Assembly: GCA_030248225.1 (NCBI GenBank)
Contig: JASANE010012752.1
Span: 1-64,000, forward strand
From: Trileptium ribeirensis
Taxonomy: Eukaryota; Nematoda; Enoplea; Enoplida; Thoracostomopsidae
Length of the DNA stretch: 64,000 nucleotides
Direction: 5' to 3'
Below are positions 1 through 13,414 of this stretch, one piece after another; position 1 is the first letter of the stretch; each line of letters opens with the position of its first letter. The notes beneath the pieces were generated by a model, which saw only the letters and a list, made by a program, of their open reading frames with translations, was not told where the DNA came from and did no database searches. A program made the translations under genes and the position numbers.

Positions 1-118
1 AATGAATTTATAACGCGCTTTTTTCGCAGGAGCGTTGCAGAAGCGCAAAAAGAGAATGTAATGATACGTGTACAATATGAAAAATTGTCATGTCATTGGG
101 AATAAATGAGTCTTTAGT

Positions 119-2105
119 TTAGATTTTGAATTGAGTAATTTCAAGATCACGATTTCTCAATGTGGCTGGCAGTTTATTCCATTCTGAGGGTCCCAGAAAT
201 TGAAAACTGCCATTTCTTGTCATGTCAATACGCAATACCCGTTCGTTGGCAAGTCGCGATCCTGTTGAGTTTGTGAGCATGTCAGCAATATATGTCGGAC
301 TGTTGACACTAAGTGCGTTGTATACCAGTAAGAGAATCTTGTATTGAATGCGTCGGTCAAGAGGCAACCGATGAAGATTTCTCAAAACGGGTGTTATATG
401 GTCTTGTCGACGGGCCATCGATACTATTCTTGCCGCTGAATGTAGAAGCCGACGGAGAGGCAAGAGCTAGCACTGGGCAGTCCACAGTATAGCGCATTGC
501 AGTAGTCGATTCGTGACATGACGAAAGCTCTGGAGATAGAATGTGAAGTATCTACATCAAGACGGTTTCGTATTTTCTGTTTATTTCTTTTAGCTGCCAC
601 GTACATACACCTGCAAGCTCGGCTATGTGCTTTTGAAATGACAGTTTTTTGTCTAAGGTTACGCCTAGTACTTGATTGTCTCCGAAGGAATAAGTATTTC
701 TTTGCCGACAGTAATTGACTGGTCGGTGTACTGCTGACGAGTGAAATAAATAATTCCGGTTTTAGAATTATTAAGCTTCAGTTTATTGTTGTAAAACCAA
801 TTGTTCAAAGATCCAAACAATCGTTGTACTCTGATATCACCTGATCGCTATCTTTAGGGAAGAAAGTTTTATATACCTGAATATCATCGGCATAGCAGTG
901 AACATCGAAACCAGCTGCGTCGATCAATTCTAGTACCGGCGCCATGTAGATGTTGAAAAGCACCGGTCCAATTACACTTCCTTGTGGCACGCCGCTCAGC
1001 AACGGTGTATTGTCTGACATTGTTGTTCCGATTTGAACCCGTTGTTGGCGATTTGACAAATAGGATTTGAACCAAGCGAGCGAAACCGAAGACAAGTTGA
1101 TATCTTGTAGTCGCTGAAGCAATGAATTGTGGTCAATCGTGTCGAAAGCAGCCGACATGTCCAAGCTCATGAGGATGGTAATTTGTTTCCTGGCAAAGCC
1201 GGCTCGGATGTCGCTGCAGATTTTCAATAATGCAGTTTCAGTTGAATGTCCTTTACGGTATGCCGATTGATATTTTGGTAGGTGATTGAAGTTGTTAATG
1301 TGAATATTTAGCTGATCCATCACTACCCGCTCCATTAGTTTAGCGAGGTAGGATATGTTTGAGACTGGTCGAAAGTTGCTCATGTCTTTAGGATCAGCAT
1401 TGCTGCGTTTTAATTCGGGGATGAACAATGGCACTTTTTTCCTGAATACTAACAGTCCCAGTCCTAATAGATTCGTTAATGAGTGCAGTTATTGGGCGAG
1501 CCAGAACGGTTGCAAATTTTTTGCAGATGACTGGAGGCAATACGTCCAATGCACAACATTTAGAGTTGCTAGTTTTGATCAGGTTGACAATGCTTTCTTC
1601 AGTTGTTGGAGTCAGCTGTAGAGGCGATACTTGTATGTCGCCTGAAGGATGAAAAGGTTGTGAAGGAGGAAATTGAGAAAAAATATCAGCGATTTTCTTA
1701 GAGAAAAATGTGGCAAAGTTATCAGCACGATCAGGAGAGATGCCTGTTTGCCGTTTCCGGTGAAACATTGCGTTTATTACTGTCCATTTTTTGTTGTTAT
1801 TAACTTGATTTATTTTGGACTTCCAGTAATAATTTAGCTTATGTTGGCAAAGGTTGCGGTAGAGTTTTTTCTGATTGTCATAGTTCAGTTTGGCAAGGTG
1901 ACAGCGCGATTGTCTCCATAAGCGCTCTAATCGGCGTAATTTTACTTTTTCATGACGACATTCGCTATCATACCAAGGAGAGTCTGGTCGATCCTGCACA
2001 ACTCGGGATTGTAAAGGAAGTTGTGTATTGACGATATTTGTTATAGAGTCGTAAAAGTAGCTGGTGCGGTCATCGAGAGAGCCATTTTGGGGTAGTTGAA
2101 TTTGT
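119..2105 (-). pseudogene. Decayed LINE (non-LTR retrotransposon) copy, CR1/L2-like ORF2
   Basis: Several minus-strand frames together read as the second ORF of a CR1/L2-like LINE. From about 2105 to 1394 is the linker after the endonuclease and the start of the RT, with a DSPWYDSECR motif and a basic RRLERLWRQ stretch. From 1434 to 805 are RT core motifs: NFRPVSNISYLAKLMERV, FDTIDH, GVPQGSVIGPVLFNIY and the catalytic YADD. Around 800-740 the KLNNSKTGIIYFT motif follows, and 463-119 is the typical C-terminal region (HITPVLRNLHRLPLDRRIQYKILLLVY, shown here in part, then a W-N-x-LP motif). A frameshift lies near 1430 and stops lie between 805 and 463, so the copy cannot make an intact enzyme. 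The endonuclease is missing (5' truncation near 2105), as is usual for LINE insertions. The 118 bases before it may be 3' UTR or flank. Family identification is by motif recognition only. Confidence 0.85.
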
Positions 2106-2294
2106 GAGATTCAGTAAAACGTTGAGTGACAAAGACATTGATTTTCATTAATAAATAGCATTTCAAACCATTTTAATGATGTACCTTGTTTAACAATGCT
2201 GTCGTTATCAAATCGCAAAATTGCAGTGACGGCATTGCAATATCTTAATTTTATTACAAATCTTCATCATTAATCCCCAGTTTTAATCCATTTT
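2106..2294. other. AT-rich spacer between LINE and repeat family A
   Basis: No reading frame or repeat was recognised here. It may be LINE 5' flank or the degraded left edge of the following repeat. Confidence 0.3.
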
Positions 2295-5200
2295 GGAATT
2301 TTTACAGGTCACTGATTTTAAAGTTGTTCTTTGTTGATTGAAATGTGATTAGATTTAGCTTCCAGATGCATTTCGGTTGAATGCAACTGACTGAGCGTCC
2401 ATACAACTGGACAGCGCATTAACGTGGGTAATCGGCCAATTATGACGCGACACAGCAATTGGAATCTGACGCAATCCTGAATACGACTGGGATTTCATGT
2501 GTGCGCATGACTGCATTTTGGACAATGTCGTTTCGGATTGTGGCGAAAATTCTTTATGAAAGATCCAGTTTGAAGATCTATAAAATTTTGGAGAGATGTG
2601 AAACAAAAGAACATTGTAGCCTATAACGCGGGTGACTGACTTTGAATTAACAACCATCCCGGTGTTCATGCCCAATTGATAGATCCAGCTTCCAAATGTA
2701 TTTCACTCTAACGCGCAAACAATCTGTATATTAAACACGGCTATTTGTTTTAATAGTAAACAATCTTAAAATGATAAAATTATATCTCAAATAGCACTAA
2801 ACAATATCAACAAATCAGAAATCAATAATAAATCAATCAACCAGAAAATAACTAAACAATATCAACCAGTGAATGTCGAAGTGATAACACAAATCAAATG
2901 AAATTCAGCCTTGCAAAATTTAGTGTGGTAATCTCAACTCTAGACATTTAAAACAGGAAGAGCAAAGTAAACTTGTCTGCATAAAAAATATAATACAGTA
3001 CAAATTTATTCAGTTCCAATGGCACATAAGATACTTAGCAATTATAAATAGTGTTTAGCTTCTGAAACACGGTCAAACGACTCAGGATTGAATTATAATT
3101 GTGCCTCGTCGGGCTGTTATTGATAACGCAGCGAGGCACCGAGAATTCTGAAAAAAAGTTGCTAAAATCCTAGGCCATAGTTCACTCGGCTATTTTTAAT
3201 ACCATGAGTAAAGAGATTATTCGAAACGTTTGTGAAGGTAAAGAAAAAGGAATCGACCCTAGAATAAGCCACCTATCTAGAGATCCGTAAACCGCCGTCT
3301 ACGTTAAGGCTAAGCGATATGCTAAATTATTTCCAACGAACCTACTCAGATCCTACGATCAGGCCTACTCAGGTCTCATATCAGGTTCTACGAAAAAGGC
3401 TGTCAACAGTGCTTTTATCACTGAATATTGATAAGATCAAAGTCCAACGGTTTAGAAAGCCCCCACTTGGATCTGGCGTGACAATTTTCACTTTTTTTAA
3501 AACCATAATCGCGTCGGCTTTAAAATAATGTAGATAGTACTTTGTTTTACAATACAATACACATTTTATTCAATCGTATGGTACATACGAGACTTTACAT
3601 TTACTGCAGTGTTCTGCTTCTGAAACGCGTTCATACGACTCAAGAATGAATAATCATTAAACGTCGTCCTACGTCGCTTACTAGCTTTCGCAGAGAGCTG
3701 CCATATATTTTTTGGTAAGATACTCTTTTAAGAAGGAAATAAATAATATTTATGGGAGGGAAACCTCTCTTCTTACATCTGCCTATAGTAGTTTGTCATG
3801 TTACAAAAAATAGGCGACTTTTTTCAGCTTATTTTTGTGTATGCGTTTATTTCTCTGTTGTAAATTTGATTTTAAAATATCGAATTCATCATCAGATCCG
3901 CTATTCGGACTGTTTAGAATCAATCATTATCATAAATACCTGTTATTCACTAGGCATATCTGTCCAAGGACGAGACCATAGGCTGAGACTCATTTGTGGT
4001 TGACAGGGTTGTATTACAGAAATAATCCTATTGATTGATTGATATTGACTTGAATATCAGCTCAATCTCTCAAATTATGTCAAAATCAGAATGTGATTAA
4101 TATAATTTTAATTTTTAGTAAAGGTAAATTTAAATTAAAAAATAAATTTCGACAAGTATACATTGGATGTTTTATTTAATGATATGTTATGTGTGTTTGC
4201 CGACTGTGAAAAGTAATGAACCATACATACACAGGGCTTATTGACAGCTTATATTGATTGATTGATCGATACATTATACAGATTATACTATAAATGCAAT
4301 AAGTATTGTATAATCATATATTTCAATACAGTACATTTGTATAGTTTTTGGAACAAAATATATATGTTTTTGTTATATTATTTCATTACATCCATGGCTG
4401 ATGAGAGTTGTAGAGTAATCTACGACCATTTTTCAAAGGCGATACTTTCTGACTTCACTTATTGTATTTTTTGGCTCAAATCTGTTTTACACCCAGACTG
4501 TAAGGGTTTAAAAATCATAGTTTACAAAATCATCGCGATTATTGGCGCATCAAATTGGAGGTTGTGGGGAGACTATACTCCCCTGCGATTTTTACCGTCT
4601 TGCCAGTTTTGAACGCGGCCTTGTATTTGAAGCGTCATCTCAAATAATAAATATAAATAATTATCTTTGTAATTTGCAAAAATATTTCCCGGAGCGTCAG
4701 CGTAACTTGGTTTGCATTAGGCATTAAGACCGAATCAATATGTATAATATACCGGTTGACAAATATAATAAGCAACTACTTACAACAATTAAGTAGAAAC
4801 CAATTATAGTAACCCATGGTACCCAAAATTTCCCAATAATTACTTTCTCGATAAATGCATAATGTTATCTATCGTTTGAACCGCAATCGTGTGAAGTCGT
4901 CTATCGTATGAAAATCAACTTAATCAGTTCATGATTTACGACTTAGCCTATGGTTTAGTCTAAGACTTAAGCTTAAAATTTGGCACAAATAGATATAGTA
5001 CCTCAACCCTTGAGCCAATACACCTGATTTCTAACTCATTAGATTAGAATCAGCCCCACATTGTTGTTCGAATGGTATATAAAATTATCGAAAGAAATTT
5101 TCTTAAAACTTTGGATGCCATGAATAACCGAAAAAATCAGAAAAAATGTCAAATATACATTGCAAAAGAAATATTTTCTGTTCCAACCGGTCGAGCTGAA

Positions 5201-6260
5201 TCGAATGACATCAATGTTATCGCTGGTGAGGGAGGTACTAAAGACTCTTTCGGATCTTATCCGTATTCTAGTCAATAGATCTCGCTGACTCGCTATATAC
5301 TCGATTCTTCCAATCGGTATCAAATAGGCAGGGTTACCCATATTGTCCTATTTTGAGGGGCGAACGGCACTGACAATTTGGACGGACCCTCCTGCTTCAA
5401 ATAACTCGGTGCTGCGCTAGGACCGTTGGGTTTAGCGTCATTGCTTTTAATGATGTGGTAGCCAGATCAAACCGTGACTAATATTTAAATCAAACGAAAT
5501 AGATAAACGCAATCAATAGATATCAACTTATTCATAGCTGAACTTTGACGAGGTTAGGAAAATATCGACTATATAATATGTAGCCTGTAAGGTATACTCA
5601 CTATCAAAATTTAAAACAAACACCGCTCGTCATGATCAAGCCATAATATCGGCAAGTTTTACGCGATTGTGACACAAAATTGTTAGTGTTTGCTCTATTA
5701 TTCAGTTGGTAAAAAGGTTATCGGATAGATGTCAGGCCTGCAGTTGCAATAGCGCAGCCCCCTGTACTGTGAAAATTTTTTACTGTATAAACGCCATTTT
5801 ATCGGTGAGCATGTTATAGAAGGAAACAGCAATATGCGACGTGATTATGGTTTAAAAGTGGACTTTTATCCAAGGTCTTGCAGATACTACAGAGCAATAC
5901 TTCTACCACTATTTGCCGATGGTTACCTGCAATTATTAATGGTATTAAATTTCAGATACCCACCTGTGCGTTCCGAAGCCATAGCCGTTGTTATAACAAA
6001 ACTTTGGTTTAGTGCGGTAACTTAGCAACAGGATACTCATTAACCTGGCAATAAGATAATTTATCCTTAGCACAAAACATTGTTATTATTGGTTTCCAAT
6101 TTAGCACGTTTTATGCTGTATCTTGCTCGAAGTACTATCTGTCGCAACATGTTACTGATTCTTAGGTGACGGTTACCCATACCTACAACCTGGAACTACA
6201 TTTGGATATTTCCATCCTTATGTTAAGGAACAACGGTAAATATCTATTACTTGTTTTCCA
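2295..6260 (+). repeat. Long non-coding repeat, family A, copy 1
   Basis: This stretch is matched in order and orientation by 10505-14640. Shared landmarks include the opening TTTTTACAGGTCACTGATTT (2299 and 10505), a tract reading CCCCCACTTGGATCTGG (3462 and 11580), TTGATTGATTGAT boxes (about 4033/4254 and 11874/12081), CCCATGGTACCCAAAATTT (about 4813 and 12753), a TATAAAATTATCGA box (5078 and 12994) and a block ending in CCTAGGTG/CTTAGGTGACGG (about 6160 and 14476). Short ORFs inside are not conserved between copies, so the family looks non-coding. Within it the box AGCTTCCAGATGCATTTCG recurs as a direct repeat about 330 bp apart (2359 and about 2686). Edges are approximate. It could be a non-autonomous transposon or decayed larger element; no terminal repeats were recognised. 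Confidence 0.7.
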
Positions 6261-7534
6261 CTTCTCGCCTCACCATTATATCGTGTGTAGACCTGCTTAG
6301 CCCTTGCGATTGCGACGACCATTGCGAATAATGCTTTTGATTTTAGTCACTCACCATTAAACATTTAGATTTTCGCTGTTCACCCTTCAGTGCCCGGCCA
6401 GTGGTCTCCTATTCTCTCACTGTCATAACTGTGCATTTCCGCGCTCCAGCCTGATAGTAGGCCTGATCGAGTTCCGAAAGAGTCCCAAAAATTCTTACAT
6501 CAAACATTGCATAACGTAACAACAGGTATAATAGAGGCACAATACAAAGCATATGTATATAATTATAAGTGCATGTACGTTCAAGCGACAACTGTTTGTC
6601 GTGTATTGTACCATGACAGATGAGGCCATTACACCCTGTGACCCGTTCTCTTCCTTTTTATGCTTAGTATTTACGATCCGACAGCCCTCAGTTGACTAAG
6701 ATTCAGTTTCGTCCCTTGTATTTTATTTCCAAAGTTACAAAAAGGCACAGGTAGCAGTCCAGAACGGTTCTGTTTCATCTGTTAAATTTTAAAAGGATAT
6801 TTTCGGACTTAATCACCTGGATTGCAGCCAACTTTCTTTCCCCTGTGCGTTCCTAATATGATTTGTCGCGATTCGGGGCTCTGGGACAAGGAGTCTTCCA
6901 AAAAGTGCCCCTGTGCACCCAGGTGCGACAAACCAGGCACACAGAGCCATGTGCTTGGCGCAGGAGGTGGACCCCGACCCGTATAGTGCAAAGTCAACAA
7001 TCCGTATGTGCTGATAATATGGTACAATTAATTTGTTTTGCGTTACCTATTTTGAGGTGAAACAGGAATGCCAAATTTACGAGCGTTCAGCTAAGCCACA
7101 TTGTTTGGTCATTTTTGAGCTTGGGATTAAATCCTTGTTTCAAATTTAACAAGATCTCCCTACCAAGTTCCTCCTATTATATTTTTGAGAGAGAAAAAAG
7201 ACTTTTTACATAGGGTTTCAAAGTGCTAGTTTGTGCGCTAAATTATTGGTGGTGCCTATTCCATGATACGTATCCTAGTTTAAGCTGTAGTGCTCTGGCA
7301 AACAAACAAATGTATATACACATGAAACAAACGCAGATATATACATGTACACGTAATGCTTTGAACAACTTGCATAAATATGACAAATATATCGAGTAAC
7401 TAAGAAGAATTAACATAGTCACAAATGTTCAGTAGTTGCGGTTACCCTGCTATTGTTCCCAGACTGGAATGGCATCTGCGTTTCTTGATAATTCCAACTA
7501 TCAGACTACTACCTATCTGGTACTGAACACGACT
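6261..7534. other. Gene-free stretch
   Basis: No coding signal was recognised. A locally GC-richer block at about 6860-6990 has short plus and minus ORFs but no recognisable domain. The rest is AT-rich. Confidence 0.4.
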
Positions 7535-8656
7535 TTATATAACGGATGCTAGACATTGATCAACCCACTTATAGAAACATCCCATATAAGGTTCGGTGAT
7601 GTGAGGTTCTGGAATCTCGACGTGGTGGAAGTTGGTTTCCCAAGTATCCGGTTGTGCCAGCTCGACTGAGTATTTAGGCATCGCCGCTTTTATAAGCCGG
7701 TCGGGAAATTGAGCCTTGAAGTTTTCGTACTGAGCGATGAAGTTGGCAGCCCATTCCGCCATGTCGTCCAGTCCGACGACCCAATGTGGAGGCGGCGGGG
7801 AGACAATTGCCCGGGCCCGTTCGGCCAAAAGATAGTCAAATGAGCAGATGTAGCGGCGCACACGGCGCATCACTCGGCTTGGTGTGTCTAAATGTCGGCC
7901 TTCATGCGGTCTAGATCTCAAGGCCGCTCTATATCCGCCAAGTATCATGACGCACTTAGTTTGGGGCGTCGCCACACAAGTGGCCATTCGAATAAGAAAT
8001 TGCATGGTCGCTCCTGGCCACGCCATTGCGAACCATCCTTTCGAAGCTGCCATTCTAATTAAAGGCGCTGCTAAAGCATCGCCCAGGATTATTACGGTTG
8101 GCCAGGAGACAGCATCGTTACGAATAAAGGTTCGAATTTCCTCCAGTAATCGACCCATGACGTTGTGGCAAGGCCCAGGTCGTCGACCGATGGCTATGTC
8201 TTCGGGCCCGAGGCCAATTCCCCAGAACGGATCCTATCTATTCGCTTCTAGCAATTGGGCGTGACCGGTAGCAAGCAGAGTGTTCCGGAATTGGGAAATT
8301 TCAAATTTTCGAAGGAGCACCGTGCGCATAAGATGGGGGAGTACTGGGCGAAGACGCTGTGTCGTTTCTTGGTCCAGAAACTTTTGTTTATTGCGTCGGG
8401 CGATAGCTTTGACATCTCGAGCTCCAAGTTTGAGGTCGGCTATGTCTTGTTTGGCTTGCTCCTCGCCGAATAAGTAAGTGACGAGGAGCTGGTATCCTTG
8501 CTCTGTTGAGGCGTATTCGATCGGGTATTGTTTAATCGTTTCCTTCAAAGGGCCATATTGGAGAGTTCCGGCCACTGTGTGCCGTTGGAGAGAAAGATTT
8601 CGACGGGAGCGGCGTAATTGATTGTGTAGTACGGCACACGCGGTTGCTGGTTCCAT
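7535..8656 (-). pseudogene. NADAR (YbiA-like) domain joined to SGNH-hydrolase-like segment, one in-frame TAG
   Basis: A single minus-strand frame starts at ATG 8656 and runs about 373 codons, broken only by a TAG at codon 141 (8236-8234). Codons 30-180 resemble NADAR domains, which act on ADP-ribose/NAD-type substrates: YASTEQGYQ near 48-56 (family S-x-E-Q/H-x-x-Q), FGEEQAKQDI, LGARDVKAIAR, and L-KF-x5-R-x-TLLATG. Immediately after the stop comes DPFWGIGLGPED, the usual NADAR C-terminal motif, so the stop lies inside one domain and is either a nonsense mutation or read through. From codon 187, TVIILGDALAAP and a PGATMQFLI motif resemble SGNH-hydrolase blocks, but the nucleophile of GDS is Ala here (codon 194) and GxND is not evident. 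A late IPEPHITEPYMG could be the D-x-x-H block. No introns are needed, which suggests a retroposed or element-borne gene. The surroundings are repeats. Domain calls are from memory of motifs. Confidence 0.6.
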
Positions 8657-9355
8657 TCCATTTATGTTTTGTTGAAGTGGCTGTAGTTTCTATAACAAAA
8701 ATTTGTCGCCGTTAGTGGCGGTTCTTAAGATTATTTGATGGGAGGTCTAATATTACGCTTTGCAATCGTACTTGTTTCTGCTAACATAAAATATAGGTAT
8801 TGAGGGGCAAATTAAAAAATACTTACTGCCGGGTTGATTAAATCATGATTTTGTTCCCCTGCTAAAATTTGTCTATCATGTATTTTGCTTTTTTCGGACA
8901 AATTTTGGCTTTTTTCATTATTTTTTGTTTTTTTTATATCCAGCTTATCTTGCGATAAAGGATGATATCCAAAAATCCCGTCCTGCGTAATACTTCATAG
9001 ATGCTGCAGAAAAAGAAATTATGGATTGAAACTTGAAAACATTTTTCAATTTATAACAAACCTTTAAAAATTGAACAAACTATCACGTTTCAAAGATGAT
9101 TTTTATGATTAGACTAAAATAGTTTTCAGAGTTTACAAATTCCAGTAGTTCCTTTTTCCAATTCACTTTAAGAGAATTTTTCTAACTTGTTATAAATTAG
9201 TACTGTTTTTATTGCACCTTATTATGAAGAAATATCTAACGTAGTCGCGTTCGTCGCTTGATAACCGCTAAAAGCAAAATCACCACATACCAATCTTACA
9301 TTGACACAAAAATGTTTTAGCAATTTAAAGCAATTATCAAAAAATGCACAGAAAC
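8657..9355. other. AT-rich gene-free stretch upstream of the NADAR frame
   Basis: This is the 5' side of the minus-strand NADAR frame. No further coding segment or clear splice acceptor continuing that frame was recognised. Confidence 0.4.
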
Positions 9356-9359
9356 AATG

Positions 9360-10910
9360 GCCAAGGTAACCGTGAGGCACCAAAGTGTAATGCATGATAT
9401 GCCGTTCTCGATATACGAAGCCTTAGACTAAGCTTAGTTTCTTAAATGAGAGATACACTAAGCCTAAGTCGGAAGCCTGTCGCCCCCGAACCCTTCCTCA
9501 CCCCACCCCCGCTCTAGGCGGTTCATTGTCTAACGATATAACGTATTGCCAATAACGGTTACCTGTGCCGAATCAATGCATAAGCTCTGATTGTGACGTT
9601 TTCCATATTTCAAGACAAATTGAGCAGTAATTTCGTATAACGAGCTTCAAATTCGCTCAACAATAACAACCGGGATTATTACCAGTCAAGTCAGCCTTAT
9701 TACACAAAACTATTATGCATTGTCTAATTTGTAAGATAATATGTAGAAATTATTATGCATTGTTTAATTTGTAAGATAGGATGTACAAAATATTATGCAT
9801 TGTCTACCTTGTAAGATAGGAGGTACAAACTCTTATGCATTATCTAATTTGTAAGATAGGATGTACAAAATATTATGCATCGTCTACCTTGTAAGATAGG
9901 AGGTACAAACTCTTATGCATTATCTAATTTGTAAGATAGGATGTACAAAATATTATGCATTGTCTAATTTGTAAGATAGGATGCGCAAACTATTATGCAT
10001 TGCCAAGACCTTTACTCTCCTGTAATTTTTTACTCTGATTTTTACTTCAAGTTAAGAATGCCAAATTTGAGGGTAGGATAACAATTACTGGCAAGGAAAA
10101 ATTACCTGAGGGTAATTTTAAGAATACCGTCCCAGATGTAAGAGGTATATACTGCCTTTGTGATATATCTTGATCAAGCAAGCAACACTTTGTCGTATAG
10201 TCTATGCATGCCCAGTGGAAGTTACTGCTATATCTTTTTTCTGTAATATCTGTGATTATAAATCAGGTGTAGAGCGTTTATTGCAACATCGTATAACTGG
10301 TCATATCGCTACCTGCACAAAACGATTTAACCAGCGCAGAACAGGTATTAGCAATGCACCGAAGTTCACAAGACCACTATGGTGAGCCACACAAATGCCG
10401 AAAACAGTGTCGCACCAAGTCGAGATTAGTTTACATTATATCTGTGTTGTCGCAAATGTTCACGAGTAATTCGGAAATGATTTGGAAAATACTAGATTAA
10501 TACGGATTTTTACAGGTCACTGATTTTAAAGTTGACTGAAATTTGATTAACTTTAGCTTCCAGATGCATTTCGGTTGGATGCAACTGACTGCGCGTCCAT
10601 ACAACTGGACAGCGGATTAACGTGGGTAGTCGTCCAATTATGACGAGACACAAGAATTGAAATCTGACGTAATCCCGAATACGACTGCGATTTCATGAGT
10701 GCGCATGACTGCATTTTAGACTATACCGTTTCAGATTGTGTCGAAAATTCTTTATGAAAGATTCAGTTTTGAAGATCTATAAAATTTTGGAGTTGTGAAA
10801 CAAAAGAATGTTGTAACCTAACGCGGGTCACTGACTTTGAATTGCCCCCATCCCGGTGTTCATGCCCAATTAATAGATCCAGCTTCCAGATGCATTTCGC
10901 TCTAACTAAC
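9360..10910. repeat. Repeat family B, copy matched inverted at 17860-19150
   Basis: Read on the opposite strand, this segment lines up with 17860-19150. Shared blocks include CTGATTGTGACGTTTTCC, GACAAATTGAGCAGTA, the 40-bp tandem units, GGTATATACTGCCTTTGTG, TGCCCAGTGGAAGTTACTGC and the AGCTTCCAGATGCATTTCG region that also opens family A. Its left part (9380-9480) is an inverted version of the short CTTAGTGTATGTCTCATAT family found at 17190, 19325 and 22195. The two copies differ by array length and several small indels. Confidence 0.7.
9711..10004 (+). repeat. 40-bp tandem array, 7 units plus a partial
   Basis: Units begin with TATTATGCAT or TCTTATGCAT at 9711, 9751, 9791, 9831, 9871, 9911 and 9951, with a partial at 9991. 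The consensus continues TGTCTAATTTGTAAGATAGG then ATGTACAAAA. Units 3-4 and 5-6 form an alternating two-unit pattern (the CTACC and CTAAT variants), showing expansion by pairs. The inverted homologue at 18814 has only two full units. Confidence 0.9.
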
Positions 10911-13373
10911 AAGTAACCTGTCTAATAAATACGTTATTTATATCAATAGTAAAGTATTTTAAATTGATAAAATTATACCTCAAATAGCTTACCCAGTAGG
11001 ATCGTACTGCACAATGTCAACCAGTGTCGAAGCGATAACTCAAATCAGATGAAATCGGTCCCGGCAAAATTTACTGGTGGTAATCACAACTTCTGGCATT
11101 TAAAACAATACAATGTTGTCTCTATCAAAATAGAATCCAATACAAATTTATTCAGTGCCAATGACAGATAAGATACTTAGCAATTATAAATACTGGAGAG
11201 TGTTTAGCTTCTGAAACGCGTTCACACGACTCAGGAATGAATTATAATTGAGCGTCGCCGGGCAGTTATAGATTACCCAGCGAGGCACCGAGAATCCTGA
11301 AAAAAAGTTGCTAAAATCCTAGGCCATAGTTCTCACGGCTATCTTCAATACCATGAGTAAAGAGATTATTCGAAACTTTTGTGAAGGTAAGGAAAAAAGA
11401 ATGGATCATAGAATAATCCACCTATCTACAGATCCTTAAACAGCCGTCTGCCTTAAGCCTAAGTGATATGATAAATTATTTCCAACCCACCTACTTGTCA
11501 TCAGATTCTACGAAAAAGACTGTGAACCTTGCTTTTATCAATGTTATTGTTAAAATCAAAGCCCAACGGATGAGAAAACCCCCACTTGGATCTGGTGTCA
11601 CAATTTTTTCTGTTTTTGAAACAATAAAGACTTCGGCTTTTAAATACAGTAGATACTGTTTTGTTTTATATCTGCGTCTATTTGTTTTTGGACATTTGAT
11701 TTTAAAAAATATCGGATACATCACCAGATCCGCTGCGATATTCGGACTGTTTAAAATCAATCATTATGAATAAATACCTGTTATTCACTAGGCATAGCTG
11801 TCCAAAGACTGGACCCTAGGCTAAGACTCATGGTGGCTGACAGGGTAACCCTATACAGAAATAACCCTATTGATTGATTGATTTATCAGCTCAATATCTC
11901 AAATTATGTCAAAATTAGAATCTGATTAATATAATTTTAATTTTTAGTAAAAGTAAATTTAAATTAAAAAATAAATTTTGACAAGTATACATTGGATGTT
12001 TTGTTTAATGATATGTTATTGTGTGTTTGCCGACTGTGAAAAGTAATGAACCATACACAGGGCTTACTGACAGCTTATATTGATTGATTGATCGATACAT
12101 TATACAGATTACATTATAAATGCAATAAGTATTGCATAATCATATATTTCAATACAGTACATATTGTATAATTTTTGGAACAAAATATATGTTTTTGCTA
12201 TGTTTTTTCATTACATCCAAGGCTGATGAGAGTTGTAGTGTAATCTACGACCATTTTTCAAAGGCGGTGCTTTCTGGCTTCACATATTGTACTGGGAAGT
12301 TCAATAAGGATTATTTGTTGGCTCACATCTATTTTAAAACATAGCTTACTGCATAAAATACGATGTTAAGTAACAAGTCCAGTAAATTAAAATGTACATA
12401 TAACAAAATCTTGAGATTGCAGCGTCAGTCCCGGACTATAAGTGTTTAAAAATCATAGCTTACAAAATCATCGTGACTATTAGCGCATCAAATTGGAGGT
12501 TGTGTGGAGACTATATACCCCTGCGATTTTTACCGTCTTGCCAGTTTTGAATGCGGCCTTGTATTTGACGCATCATCTCAAATAATAAATATAAATAATT
12601 ATCTTTGTAAATTTGCAAAAATATTTCCCGGAGAGTCAGCGTAACTTGGTTTGTATCAGGCATTAAGACCGAATCAATATGCATAATATACCGGTTGACA
12701 AATATAATAAGCAACTACTTACAACAATTAAGTAAAAACCAATTATAGTAACCCATGGTACCCAAAATTTTCCAATAATTACTTTCTGAATAAATGCATG
12801 GTTTTATCAATCGTCCGAAGCGCATTCAAATCGTTCAAAAAATCTGGTTAATCAGTTTATGAGCAACAATGTAAGCTTAGGCAATTCTATAATGCTTAAG
12901 CTTAAAATTTCGTATAAATGAATGTAGCATCTCAACCCGTGAGCCACTACAGCTGATTTCTAACCCATCAGACTCAGTCCCTTATTAGTGTTATATAAAA
13001 TTATCGAGAGAAATTTTTGAAAATTTTGGCTAACTCAAATAAACAAAAAGAAATATTTTGTGTTAAAGAAAAAAAAATAAGAAAAAGAAATGTGTAACTA
13101 AGGGTATAAGAAACTTTTTTAGATTTCCCCGGTATTTTTATAAAAAAAAATTTGATTAACTCTCTGGTAAATTTCATTCTAAACAAAGAAATATTTTCTG
13201 TTCCAAACGACTGAAATAAGTAATGATATTATTAGCAGGAGTACTAAAAATATTTTGAATTTTACAGTATTTAGTCAATCGATTTTGCGACGCATATATA
13301 TATCTCTCTAGTTAGCATTCATGGCAGAGTTGCCCATGTTGTCAAATTTTTAGGCGGCAAAAAAGACCAAAAA

Positions 13374-13414
<41 letters not shown>

